Shown: in pieces, positions 10,748 through 21,094 of the stretch
Layout of the letters: the number at the start of each line of letters is the position of its first letter
Numbering within the stretch: position 1 is the stretch's first letter
DNA from: JACPDH01 sp041671505
Lineage (GTDB): Bacteria; Acidobacteriota; Thermoanaerobaculia; Gp7-AA8
Reading direction: 5' to 3'
Assembly: GCA_041671505.1 (NCBI GenBank)
Contig: JBAZBK010000002.1
Location: 186,001 to 250,000, forward strand
Length of the DNA: 64,000 nt
Notes under the pieces: model-generated
What the model was told of the DNA's origin: nothing
Database searches by the model: none
Seen by the model: only the letters and a program-made list of their open reading frames with translations
Program-made: the position numbers and the translations under genes

Positions 10748-11284
10748 CTAGTAGCCTGTGCTTGCGTACTTCTCCGCCATCTTCCGCACGGTGTTCACGT
10801 TGCGAAAGCTCGCCTCGATCTTCAGCGCCCGCTCGAAGCGCGCGAGGGAGAAGGTGGAGTCGCTCGACCGGATCGCACACGACCAGTAGACCTCGCGTTC
10901 GTGGACGCGGAAGTCGTCCACGTCCGTGCGGAACGCCATCAGCGCTCGCTCCTGCTCCTTCGTCAGCGCCTTCGCGAGAAAGCCGATATAGAGCACCTCC
11001 CCGTTCGCGCCGGGGAACGGGTCGAAGGCCGCTACCGCGGCGAGCTCCATCGTGTTGCGCAGGAACGTCGCGACCGGATAGCCGAGCCCGGCCTCGAGAT
11101 GTTTCGCGATCTTCGCCTCGAGGCCCGCGGCATTGCGCGCGCCCGAGTCGAAGACGACGTTGCCGCTCGCGATGTACGTCTCGACATTCTCGAATCCGAG
11201 CGATTCGAAGAACTCGCGCAGGCGATCCATCTTCACGACGTGCCCGCCGACGTTGATGGCGCGAAGAAAAGCGATGTAACGCAT
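10748..11284 (-). CDS. DUF1697 family protein
   Basis: Cytosolic protein of unknown function, 178 residues. It opens with the family's hallmark RYIAFLRAINVGGH and contains GNVVFDSG and a FLRNTMEL segment. The start is the ATG at 11284 just before that conserved segment; the track back to 11386 is unconserved. It is the first gene of a probable two-gene unit with the Sel1 lipoprotein. Confidence 0.85.
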   Translation of the reverse strand: MRYIAFLRAINVGGHVVKMDRLREFFESLGFENVETYIASGNVVFDSGARNAAGLEAKIAKHLEAGLGYPVATFLRNTMELAAVAAFDPFPGANGEVLYIGFLAKALTKEQERALMAFRTDVDDFRVHEREVYWSCAIRSSDSTFSLARFERALKIEASFRNVNTVRKMAEKYASTGY

Positions 11285-11712
11285 GGTTGCGAAGGCTCCT
11301 GTCTGATGAGACGTCCCGGCGTCCGTCGGCACGCACTCGCGGGCGCACCGTGACACGAGCTCGTCACTGTTCAGGATCGGTCGCAATTATACGAGCGCGC
11401 TATGTCATCCCGACGAGCGGATCGAGGGGGGATCTCTCAGGCTGGTACAGACATGCAACGAGCGCTCGCATCTCCGGTGGAAACTTCGTCTGTACCAGCC
11501 TGAGAGATCCCTCCTCCCTTTCCCGCTTCGCGGGATCGGTCGTCGGGATGACAGTGGCTTTCCTCTATCAATGAGCACGTCCCCGGCGCCAGCTTTGAGC
11601 GCCACGCTACCGCCGGCCTCTTGATCGGATACCGGCGTAGCCTCCAGGCGGGAATAACCCCTCCCCCGTCGCTCGGAATATCGTTCCGGACAAGGGCCTT
11701 GCTCGACTCTGA
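11285..11712. other. 428-base gap between a DUF1697 gene and a polysaccharide lyase gene
   Basis: Divergent gap. It contains the second GTCATCCC-type element (11403-11553). The remaining roughly 160 bases before the lyase must hold its promoter, but I see no clear -35/-10 pair or RNA structure. Confidence 0.6.
11403..11553. repeat. GTCATCCC-type inverted-repeat element, copy 2
   Basis: Begins TGTCATCCCGACGAGCGG and ends GATCGGTCGTCGGGATGACA. The inner arms CTCAGGCTGGTACAGAC and GTCTGTACCAGCCTGAGAG are nearly perfect complements around a variable centre. The right half shares blocks such as TGTACCAGCCTG, GAGATCCCTCCTCCCT and GATCGGTCGTCGGGATGACA with copy 1; the centre differs. Confidence 0.85.
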
Positions 11713-13980
11713 ATGCTCATCTTCGTCTCACGAGTCCGGGTTGCTCTCGTACTCGCCGCCCTCGCGCTGGCCACCTCCGCCGGGGCGCAGTCGGCCGACT
11801 TCGCACTTCTGCGAAGGAACGTGGTCGATTACTACACCGCCGCCGCGGGCGACCGGAGCGATCCGCGCCTCGCCGAGGCGCTGTCGGCCCTGGAATCGAA
11901 CGCGCGCGCGCTGACGGCTCCCGGATACCTACGCGACGATGGGAGCTGGACCGACATCGATTACACCGAGACCCCGACCGGCAGCTGGTCGCCGTGGGAT
12001 CACTTTCGCCGGCTGATGGTCCTGGCGAAGGCGTACACGACGCCGGGGCAGGCGCTGTACCACGATCCGGCGCTTCTGGCTCGAATCGAAAGCGTGCTTT
12101 CGTACCTCGACGTCTTCTACGGCCCGAACGCGTCGGAGAAAGGCAACTGGTGGTTCTGGACGATCGGGCCGGCGCTCGACCTGGGGCCCGCGCTCGTCCT
12201 CGTGTCGGACGACATCGACCCGGCCGTGCGCGAGATTGCGATCGACGCGCTTGCCAGCCACATCGGCAAGGCTCCCGGCCTCAACGACGACTACCAGCTG
12301 CTCGAAGGGCAGAACGCTGTCTGGTCGTCACTCAACCACGCGATGCTCGCAATCCTGAAGAGCGACGCGGCGACGATGGCGCGGGTGCGCGACCTGCTGA
12401 CCATCCAGTGCCTCCCCCGGTCGTCCTCCGACGGGCTCAGGAACGACTTCTCGTTTCAGCAGCACGGGCCACAGCTCTACACCGGCGGCTACGGAGGGTC
12501 GTTCGCGTATGAAGTCTCGAAGTATTTCCTCTTCACGCGCGGCACGCCCTGGGCGCTCGGAGGCGGCGCGGCGAGCGGCTTCTCCGACTTCATGGTCGAG
12601 GGAATCGCCTGGTCGCTCTTCCATAACTACTTCGACGTCTCCGTAATCGGGCGCGAGGTCGCCTATCCGTCGGCAAGCGGCTTCAACGGTCTTGCCTCCC
12701 TGCTGAACATGTCGGCGGTCGCGTCGAGACGCCAGGGCGAGATCCGGGCTGCGGCATCGAAGATGGTCGCCACCTGGCAAGGACCGTATCGCCCCGAGCT
12801 CGCCGGACTTCTCGTCTCGCTGCGAGGCGTGAGCGCCGCGTGGCCGAGCGGCAACCGTCACTACCCCTGGTCGGACTTCACGATCCATCGGCGCCCGGGC
12901 TGGTACGCATCGGTGAAGATGTTCTCATCGCGCACCGAATCGGGCGAGGACACGAACGGCGAGAACCTGCTCGGCTCGCGACAGTCGGACGGGCGCCTCA
13001 ACCTCGTCGTCAACGGCGGCGAGTACTTCGACCCGAACGCCTGGCCCGCATTCGACTGGACGAGGCTTCCCGGGATCACCGTCGAGCAGAAACCGGGCAT
13101 CGCGAGCTCCTGGTACGGCCGAGGGAGCACGTCATTCGTCGGCGGCGCCAGCAACGGGAAGACCGGAGCGTCGGCCATGGACGTCGCGCCGTTAGGCTCG
13201 AGCCTGCGCGCGCGCAAGGCCTGGTTCTTCTTCGACGACTCGATCGTTTTTCTGACGAGCGGGATCAAGTGCCTGAGCGGCAGCCCGGTCGAGACGGTCA
13301 TCGACCAGCGGCCCTCGGATGCCGGCCAGAAGCTCCTCGTCGACGGCGTACCGCTCCAGGGATCCAACGTGAAGACGACCGCGCAGTGGGCGGCCGGCAG
13401 CGGAATCGGCTACTACTTCCCCGGAGGCGCATCGATCCGGGTCCGGGAAGAGGATCGCAAAGGCAGTTGGCAGCTTCTGGCGACCGCGGGGAGTTCCGAG
13501 CCGGTGTCGCGTCGCATCCGGTCGATTCTCATCGAGCACGGCACGAACGTCACGAGCGCGTCGGCGGAGCACGTGATCGTGCCCGGAACGGACGCGGCCG
13601 GTATGCGCGCGTGGGCCGCCGCGCGTCCCGTCACGATTCTCGCGAACGACGACACGCTCGCCGCGGCCCGCGACGAGCGGAGCGGCGAGCTCGGTATCGT
13701 GTTCTGGAAGCCCGGGTCGATCGCCCACGTCACCTCGGGCCAGCCCGCGATCGTTCTCGTCAGTGAAACGCCGCGGCAGTTGCGCCTGTCGGTGGCCGAG
13801 CCCTCGCGGCTCTATCCCCGGGTCTCGATCACGCTCGCAGGGCGCTACAAGCTCGCGAGCGGCGACGCCTTCGTCACATCGTCCGGCCGCACGACGACGC
13901 TCGACGTCAACGTCTCGAGCGGAGTCACGACGACGCTTCTGCTCAACGACATGTCCCGGACGCGGACCGCGCGCCGTTAG
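11713..13980 (+). CDS. Secreted polysaccharide lyase family 8
   Basis: Beta-elimination lyase of the hyaluronate/chondroitin AC/xanthan lyase family. 755 residues: signal peptide (about 1-25), an alpha/alpha toroid (about 30-370) and C-terminal beta-sandwiches. Catalytic signature: Asn of GQNAVWSSLNH, then His251 and Tyr260 in FQQHGPQLYTGGYG, with the nine-residue His-Tyr spacing of characterised family members. Also present are NGENLLGS and the entry to the sheet domain, RLPGITVEQ. Substrate cannot be read from sequence; a xanthan- or glycosaminoglycan-like polyuronide is expected. It ends at a TAG inside a GTTAGGC heptamer. No other carbohydrate enzyme is adjacent. Confidence 0.88.
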   Translation: MLIFVSRVRVALVLAALALATSAGAQSADFALLRRNVVDYYTAAAGDRSDPRLAEALSALESNARALTAPGYLRDDGSWTDIDYTETPTGSWSPWDHFRRLMVLAKAYTTPGQALYHDPALLARIESVLSYLDVFYGPNASEKGNWWFWTIGPALDLGPALVLVSDDIDPAVREIAIDALASHIGKAPGLNDDYQLLEGQNAVWSSLNHAMLAILKSDAATMARVRDLLTIQCLPRSSSDGLRNDFSFQQHGPQLYTGGYGGSFAYEVSKYFLFTRGTPWALGGGAASGFSDFMVEGIAWSLFHNYFDVSVIGREVAYPSASGFNGLASLLNMSAVASRRQGEIRAAASKMVATWQGPYRPELAGLLVSLRGVSAAWPSGNRHYPWSDFTIHRRPGWYASVKMFSSRTESGEDTNGENLLGSRQSDGRLNLVVNGGEYFDPNAWPAFDWTRLPGITVEQKPGIASSWYGRGSTSFVGGASNGKTGASAMDVAPLGSSLRARKAWFFFDDSIVFLTSGIKCLSGSPVETVIDQRPSDAGQKLLVDGVPLQGSNVKTTAQWAAGSGIGYYFPGGASIRVREEDRKGSWQLLATAGSSEPVSRRIRSILIEHGTNVTSASAEHVIVPGTDAAGMRAWAAARPVTILANDDTLAAARDERSGELGIVFWKPGSIAHVTSGQPAIVLVSETPRQLRLSVAEPSRLYPRVSITLAGRYKLASGDAFVTSSGRTTTLDVNVSSGVTTTLLLNDMSRTRTARR

Positions 13981-14004
13981 GCACAGCGCGGAGGCGCCGC
14001 TTCG

Positions 14005-15060
14005 CTACGGGTTCACCTTCATCGTCCCGCTCATCCCGCCGTGGCCCGTGCCGCAGACGTTCGTGCAGAAGAAGACGAAGTCCCCCGAATCGGTCGCGTC
14101 GAACGTGATCGTGACCTTCTGCCCCGGGTTCAGCGTCCGGCTGGTGACGTAGGGAGGCATCGCGAAGCCGTGCGTCGTGTCCTCCGCCGTGATGTTGAGG
14201 ATCACCTTGTCGCCCTTGCTGACGGTGAACGCACCGGTCGTCGAGCTTCCGCCGGCGGCGGGAGTGATCGTGTACTCGAAGCGCCTCGCCGTCATGTTGA
14301 ACTCCTTCGTCGCCTGTTGCGGCGGCTTCACGCCAGAATCCGCAACCGCCGCCACGAAGGTCGGGTCGGTCGTGCCGTTGTCGACGACCGAGCCGTACGC
14401 GGCGAGCGCGCGATTCGAGTCGAACGAGAGCCAGCAGTCCGACAGGTCGGCCGAGATTCCGCCCCCCATCAGCGCGCCGATCTCCGTCGGCGCCACGACG
14501 CCGCGCGGCTGAATCGTGAGCGTCGCCTCCTTCACCACCGCGTTGTTCTTCCCGTAGAGCGTCAGTGCGACGGTCGCCGCGAGAGCCTCGGTGTTCTGGA
14601 AGCCGACGTTCGTGCGGAACGCCGAATTCGACTTCAGCTGGAGAATCGCGCCCTTCGTCAGTGCAGCCGTGGAATCGACGCCGGTCTCGAACTGCCCGAG
14701 CGTTCCGTTCGCCGCCTGGGCGTAGATCCGCGCCGTCGCTGCAAAATCGTCGTCTGAAGTGAAACGAATGCCCGCGAGCCCCGACGCGCTGAAAAGCGAT
14801 GCGAGGACGTCGTCGTAGACCTTCTGCTGCCGCGCCGGGATCTCGAACGAGATCGGCGTGACGGCAGAGTTGTCGACGTTGCCGACTGGAAGGAGATACG
14901 CCTGCACGGTGATCGCCTTCGTGTATGACGGATTGAAGGCGCGGACATCGGTGCGGAACACGCCGACGCTGCCGGCGATCGGGATGGAGACGTCCTTCGC
15001 CTCCGCGACGGACACGAACGAAGCAACGAACAGGAACGCAGCGACAGCGATTTTCCGCAT
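14005..15060 (-). CDS. Secreted CuA-type cupredoxin with a novel N-terminal domain
   Basis: 351 residues. Signal peptide (1-22). A beta-rich domain of unknown function (about 23-245) contains GVFRTDVRAFNPS and DCWLSFDSNRALAAYGSVVD, a style I associate with acidobacterial secreted proteins. A C-terminal cupredoxin (about 250-351) carries a full CuA ligand set: His297 (TTHGF), Cys332 and Cys336 (CTNVCG), His340 and Met343, like cytochrome oxidase subunit II. Unlike subunit II it has no membrane hairpin, and no oxidase or nitrous-oxide-reductase genes are nearby. An electron-transfer or copper-delivery role outside the cytoplasm is inferred. Confidence 0.8.
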   Translation of the reverse strand: MRKIAVAAFLFVASFVSVAEAKDVSIPIAGSVGVFRTDVRAFNPSYTKAITVQAYLLPVGNVDNSAVTPISFEIPARQQKVYDDVLASLFSASGLAGIRFTSDDDFAATARIYAQAANGTLGQFETGVDSTAALTKGAILQLKSNSAFRTNVGFQNTEALAATVALTLYGKNNAVVKEATLTIQPRGVVAPTEIGALMGGGISADLSDCWLSFDSNRALAAYGSVVDNGTTDPTFVAAVADSGVKPPQQATKEFNMTARRFEYTITPAAGGSSTTGAFTVSKGDKVILNITAEDTTHGFAMPPYVTSRTLNPGQKVTITFDATDSGDFVFFCTNVCGTGHGGMSGTMKVNP

Positions 15061-15136
15061 GAATCCTCCGCAATCGATTGACGGATCGGACGGCTACGCC
15101 GCCCGATCCGTTTACGAGACTGGTCTGATTTGCGGT

Positions 15137-16893
<1,757 letters not shown>

Positions 16894-16897
<4 letters not shown>

Positions 16898-17514
16898 ATC
16901 GTCACCACCTCGAGGTCATCGGAAAAATCGAGAGACTTCTTGTCGAGGAACATGCGAAGCCCTCGACGGGGTACACCTTCGGAGAACAACCGGGCGAACT
17001 CGGCACGTTCCAGCGCGTCTCCTCCACGTCGCCGGATCAGCCCTGAACCCGAGGCGAGCGCCCGTGCGCTCCTCTTCGAAAGCCACCCGTGGAGCCACTT
17101 TAGCGAATCTTCCTCGGCGGGGACAAGTGCGTCGGCGACGCCAGCGGTGAAGGCGTTCGCTGCGGGGAGCGTTCGTTCACCGATCAGCAACAGGCGCCGC
17201 GCCCGGGCGTTGCCGACGCGCCGCGCGAGCGTCGATGCGACAAAGGGATCGATCGCGGGAGACGAGAGCGGCAGGAAGCTCCCTTCGCGGACGGCGAGCC
17301 AGTCGGAATCGAGCGCCGCGGCGAGCCCCGGAGCGCTGACTTCACCGTCGACGATCGCGACGAAGAGGCTGCGGCGCGCGAAGAGGCGCTCGCAGCCGTG
17401 CGCGTCGAGAGAATCGAGCGCTGCGCCGGCGAGCACCAGGATCGTCGCCCGCCGGTCGGCGTCGTCGAGGGCCGCCTCACCAAGGGCAGAGCTTGCGTGA
17501 ATCAGAAGAGCCAT
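16894..17514 (-). CDS. Degenerate crotonase-fold (enoyl-CoA hydratase/isomerase-like) protein
   Basis: 206 residues resembling a shortened enoyl-CoA hydratase: N-terminal ILVLAGAALDSLDAHG, a central FVAIVDGEVSAPGLAAALDSDWLAV matching the A-x-x-G-x-x-x-G-G-G/A-D oxyanion region, and helices FAARRVGNARARRLLLIGE and ANAFTAGVADALVP as in the family. The usual catalytic Glu pair is not obvious and the protein is about 50 residues short. It is first in a unit with the mutase gene (4-base overlap), so a role in acyl-CoA metabolism or as an accessory protein to the mutase is inferred. Confidence 0.65.
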
Positions 17515-17603
17515 GCGATTGACGGGAGGATATAACGACGGCGGAACGGCGGTATCCCTCGGAGGTCCGAGGGCATTGGGTGCGCCAGGGTCGTTGGGAG
17601 CGC

Positions 17604-17646
17604 CGGCACCCTGCCGGCTGGACCGCCGGCTTCCAGCCGGCGGTGC
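17604..17646. repeat. GC-rich hairpin between two minus-strand genes
   Basis: GGCACC and GCCGGCTGG pair with CCAGCCGGC and GGTGC around an 11-base loop. The gap 17515-17729 has no other recognisable feature. It could end transcription of the downstream-reading secreted-protein gene, but no T-run follows. Confidence 0.6.
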
Positions 17647-17729
17647 TTCAGCCAGCCAGCAGAATCACCAACCTCGCCACGAGCTCCGCGAAGAGAGAAG
17701 CTCTGTCGCCATCCCCATCATCGTCCCCA

Positions 17730-20012
17730 TCACCGGCGCCGTGCCGGTCGCGCTCGCGTCGGGTCGCTCTGGAGAACCGCGGACCGGATTCGTTCGACCG
17801 ACTCGTACGGCTGCTCGATCGGCGCGGTCCACGCGACGATCGGCTGGCCGGCAGGGTCTGTATCGATCGCCAGAGAGGTCGCATTTTCCGCGAGCGTCAC
17901 ACCCGGAGCGTTAGGCAGTCCGTCAAGCAGCGTACCGTTGCTCGTGATGCGGCCGAACTGCAGTGGTCCGTCGATCCAGCCCCGAGTCGTGAGCCAAGCA
18001 ACGACGTAGCTTCGGCCGTCCCAGGTGACAGCCGGCTCGCTTTGATTCCCGTCGCTGGAGCACAAATCGATCGGGCCGCCGATGGAGTTGCCCAATCCGT
18101 CGAGGCGCTGCGACCGGAGGTTCAGTCCTTCCGTCGAAGTGCCGTACGCGGAAAAGACAAGCAGATAGCCGTCCCCATCGCTCGCGAGCGCCAGGTATTC
18201 GCCGGGATCGTCGAGCAGCTTTCGACTCGTCGTTACGATGCCGTCCGCATCGACGCGAAGAAGATACGTCCCGCGCGCTTCGTCGCCGACCGACCAGGCG
18301 ACGAGGAAGCCGTCGCCGTTCGATGCGACCGGCGTGGTGTGAGAGTAGCCACCGTAGGTCCCAACCGGCAGCTTCACGGCGCGGTACCAGTCGGGACGGA
18401 CGAGCGCCAGATAATTGTCCATGATGAGGGCGAACGTCTCACCGTCCGACACGACATCGCTGCGCAACGACACGTTCGCGGCGAGGACTGATGGCTCGCT
18501 CGTCGGTGTCCCGTCTCGCGACGTCCAGATCAAGTCGAGTGCATACTGCCATCCCGGTTGCGACACGTCCGCGGTGCCATACGCGACGAGACATCGAGTC
18601 GACCCGCAGCCAATCCGCCCTCCCGGCCAGCTCACCGTTGCAAGGGCCACACCTTCGCCATTGAGCGGGTTGCCCTTCGTTCCGATGCGTCCGATCGTCA
18701 GTGCGGCGTTGCCGTCGTCGTCGAGCCTCTCGCTCCAGACCGCGAGCGTGGCGCCGTCGCCGCGTGCCAGGTCGACGTCGGACTGCTTCCGCGGCCCGCG
18801 CGAGACCGCGATGCCCGGTACCGGCAGTTCGCCGAAGCGCACCTCGCCGGATGGCGAAATCGGTGAGGCACGGACTCCGTAATAGATGTACTCGTTGACA
18901 TAGCTCCAACTGACGAACCAGTTCGTGCCGTTCCAGACCGTCGCAGCGCCGAGACTGGCAAGCTCGATCGTGGACACCGCGATCGCATCCCCGATGCGTG
19001 AGCCATCCGCGTTCAGCCTGACCGCGTGGAGGTGATACGAATCCATCGCTTCCGGGATCCCGCTGCTGCTCCCGATGTCTTCGTCAAAGGCGACCATGAA
19101 CTCGTGACCGTTCCATGCCGGCGCACTCGCCTCCACGTTCCCGTGCTGCGACCGATGGATCGTGAACGGCGAACCGGCCACGCCTTCTCGCGAGAACATC
19201 GCGCCCCGAAGGTCTGCGTGGTAACCCCAGGTGATGAGGTACGACTGGCCGTTCCAGACCGCGGCCGGATAGGACCGCTCTTCGCCGGGCACAATCATCA
19301 CCGGAGCCTTCAACGCGGAGCCTGGCGTGATCAGCTGGGTATGCACTCCGAAATTTTCGCCGAAAGGATAGTCGTCGCTCCAGACGAGCACGAAGCCGTC
19401 ACCATCCGAAGCAAGCGACGGCCAGTCGGCCTGTTGAGCTACATCCGCGTATGACGCGACGACGTGAAAGGAGTGATCGAGCAGCGCGGCGGAAATCTTC
19501 AAGAATCTCGTCCACGCGACGAGCACACCGCTTCGCGAGGTTTCGAGCGTCACATATCCGCTGGCTGTCGCGACGCGAATGCCGCCTGGAACCGCGAGCT
19601 CGAGCTGAGGCGTCAGCGGTGTCAGCAGGATCTCGGTGTCGCTCGACCAGGCAACGAGGAGCCTCGATCCATCGTGAACGATCGAGGGCGGAGTCACGAA
19701 CTGCCCGATCTCGCCGATGCGCTTCTCGGTGACGAGATTTCCGTCGCGGTCGAAGACGGACACGAACGTAGCGCGATTCAACATCCAGACGACATACGTC
19801 TTCTCACCGTCCGTCGCGACCGGTCGCAGCCCCTGCATCCCGTCGGTCGCCGCGATGTGCCGCTCGGAGATCTCCCGCGACGGCGAAGCGATAAGCGATT
19901 CGGATACGCCAAGCGCAGCGGCACGCCCGCACACACCTACAAGAGTCAGCACGAAGCAGCAGAGGAGCGCCTTCGCTCCTGCCGTTCCGCGCGTTGCGAA
20001 GCTTTCCGTCAT
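17730..20012 (-). CDS. Large secreted propeller-like repeat protein
   Basis: 760 residues with a signal peptide (LLCCFVLTLVGVCGRAAA). The body consists of recurring short units of the form SDGDGFVLVWS, VWNGTNWFVSWS, TWDGRSYVVAWL and SNGDGFLVAWS, each followed by strands, spaced roughly 45-60 residues. This is the pattern of beta-propeller-like extracellular proteins common in acidobacteria and myxobacteria. No catalytic motif or anchor is visible. The start at 20012 has GAGGA 8 bases upstream; an extension to 20090 lacks a signal peptide start. Function unknown. Confidence 0.8.
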   Translation of the reverse strand: MTESFATRGTAGAKALLCCFVLTLVGVCGRAAALGVSESLIASPSREISERHIAATDGMQGLRPVATDGEKTYVVWMLNRATFVSVFDRDGNLVTEKRIGEIGQFVTPPSIVHDGSRLLVAWSSDTEILLTPLTPQLELAVPGGIRVATASGYVTLETSRSGVLVAWTRFLKISAALLDHSFHVVASYADVAQQADWPSLASDGDGFVLVWSDDYPFGENFGVHTQLITPGSALKAPVMIVPGEERSYPAAVWNGQSYLITWGYHADLRGAMFSREGVAGSPFTIHRSQHGNVEASAPAWNGHEFMVAFDEDIGSSSGIPEAMDSYHLHAVRLNADGSRIGDAIAVSTIELASLGAATVWNGTNWFVSWSYVNEYIYYGVRASPISPSGEVRFGELPVPGIAVSRGPRKQSDVDLARGDGATLAVWSERLDDDGNAALTIGRIGTKGNPLNGEGVALATVSWPGGRIGCGSTRCLVAYGTADVSQPGWQYALDLIWTSRDGTPTSEPSVLAANVSLRSDVVSDGETFALIMDNYLALVRPDWYRAVKLPVGTYGGYSHTTPVASNGDGFLVAWSVGDEARGTYLLRVDADGIVTTSRKLLDDPGEYLALASDGDGYLLVFSAYGTSTEGLNLRSQRLDGLGNSIGGPIDLCSSDGNQSEPAVTWDGRSYVVAWLTTRGWIDGPLQFGRITSNGTLLDGLPNAPGVTLAENATSLAIDTDPAGQPIVAWTAPIEQPYESVERIRSAVLQSDPTRARPARRR

Positions 20013-20105
20013 GGGCAGTTCCTCAGGGTCTCGACCGGGGCCATGTTCGTGGATCCGGGAACTCGGTCGATTATTGTCGACAACGGGCATGCGTACCAGC
20101 GCGAC

Positions 20106-20861
20106 TCACGCTGGCGGACACCGAGAGGAAACGAACACTCCACCGGCGATGCCTCCGTGGTTCGTGACCTCGATTCGCGGTCTCCTGAATCCAGCGTTCA
20201 ACAAGATCTTCTCGATCCGCGAGGTGTCGTACGTGTTCATCTGCATGTACGGAAGGTCCCGACGGCCCTCGACGAAATTCGCGAAGCGGTGAAGCTGCGG
20301 GAAATGCGCGCGAGCGCTGCGGAGCAACCGTCGAACGATCCCGCCAGGTCGCGAGAGAGCAAAGTGGAGCACAACGGTCGCCGTCGGCGTCGCCAGCCTC
20401 AAGAGCTGGGTCACGTATTTCTCGCCAATCGCGACCGGAATGTGTTGAAAGACGATGTAGGAGTATATGAAATCGAACGTCCCGGCGCTCAACGACGACA
20501 GTTGCTCCACGGGGAGCAACGTTATGTTTCGAACGTTCCGCTCCATCGCCTCCGCCTCGGCTAACGCCAGCAGGCTCGGCGCCACATCAACGCCAACCAC
20601 CGCGTCGGCGCGTCGTGCAATCGGAAACGTCAATCGGCCGACACCGCAGCCAAACTCCAGCGCCTTTACAGGCCTGAAGTCTTCGCCCGATTCGGCTGCG
20701 GCGAGGGCCGCAAGGCGCGCAACGTCCGCCTCACCGGACGCAAAGAACGCGGCCAGCGACTCCGCGGTCAGATTCGCCCTCAGAAACCTGGTTTCCGTAA
20801 GAACGGCGAAGTAAGGCTCCAGCGCTCCGAGCCGTTCCCAGTCACAACCCTCTGTTCGCAC
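20106..20861 (-). CDS. Class I SAM-dependent methyltransferase
   Basis: 251 residues. SAM loop ALEFGCGVGRLTFPIA, acidic GVDVAPS after strand 2, DFIYSYIVFQHIP at motif IV; the C-terminal half (HRFANFVEGRRDLPYMQMN) is unlike small metabolite methyltransferases and may recognise a lipid or glycan. The start is taken as GTG 20861, which has AGGGG 5 bases upstream; the longest frame begins at a TTG (20885). It lies 93 bases upstream of, and on the same strand as, the large secreted propeller gene. Confidence 0.75.
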   Translation of the reverse strand: MRTEGCDWERLGALEPYFAVLTETRFLRANLTAESLAAFFASGEADVARLAALAAAESGEDFRPVKALEFGCGVGRLTFPIARRADAVVGVDVAPSLLALAEAEAMERNVRNITLLPVEQLSSLSAGTFDFIYSYIVFQHIPVAIGEKYVTQLLRLATPTATVVLHFALSRPGGIVRRLLRSARAHFPQLHRFANFVEGRRDLPYMQMNTYDTSRIEKILLNAGFRRPRIEVTNHGGIAGGVFVSSRCPPA

Positions 20862-21094
20862 AGTTACCCCTGATCGCAAGATCAACGGCCATCGTTGTTA
20901 CGGGCCAGCTCGACCGATCGTCCACGAGCTCGAAGCAGGAGTCTCGTCCGCCGCTTAACAGGGAGCGGCGACGATAGCATACGCGCACTCTCAAATCGCA
21001 GGTGCCTGTAGTGTCAGCTCACTCGCCGACGCGCGGCAGAGGCGGTCCGTCCCGATGACGGAAGTTGGCACGAGAGCGTAGGATAGGCTCGCAA

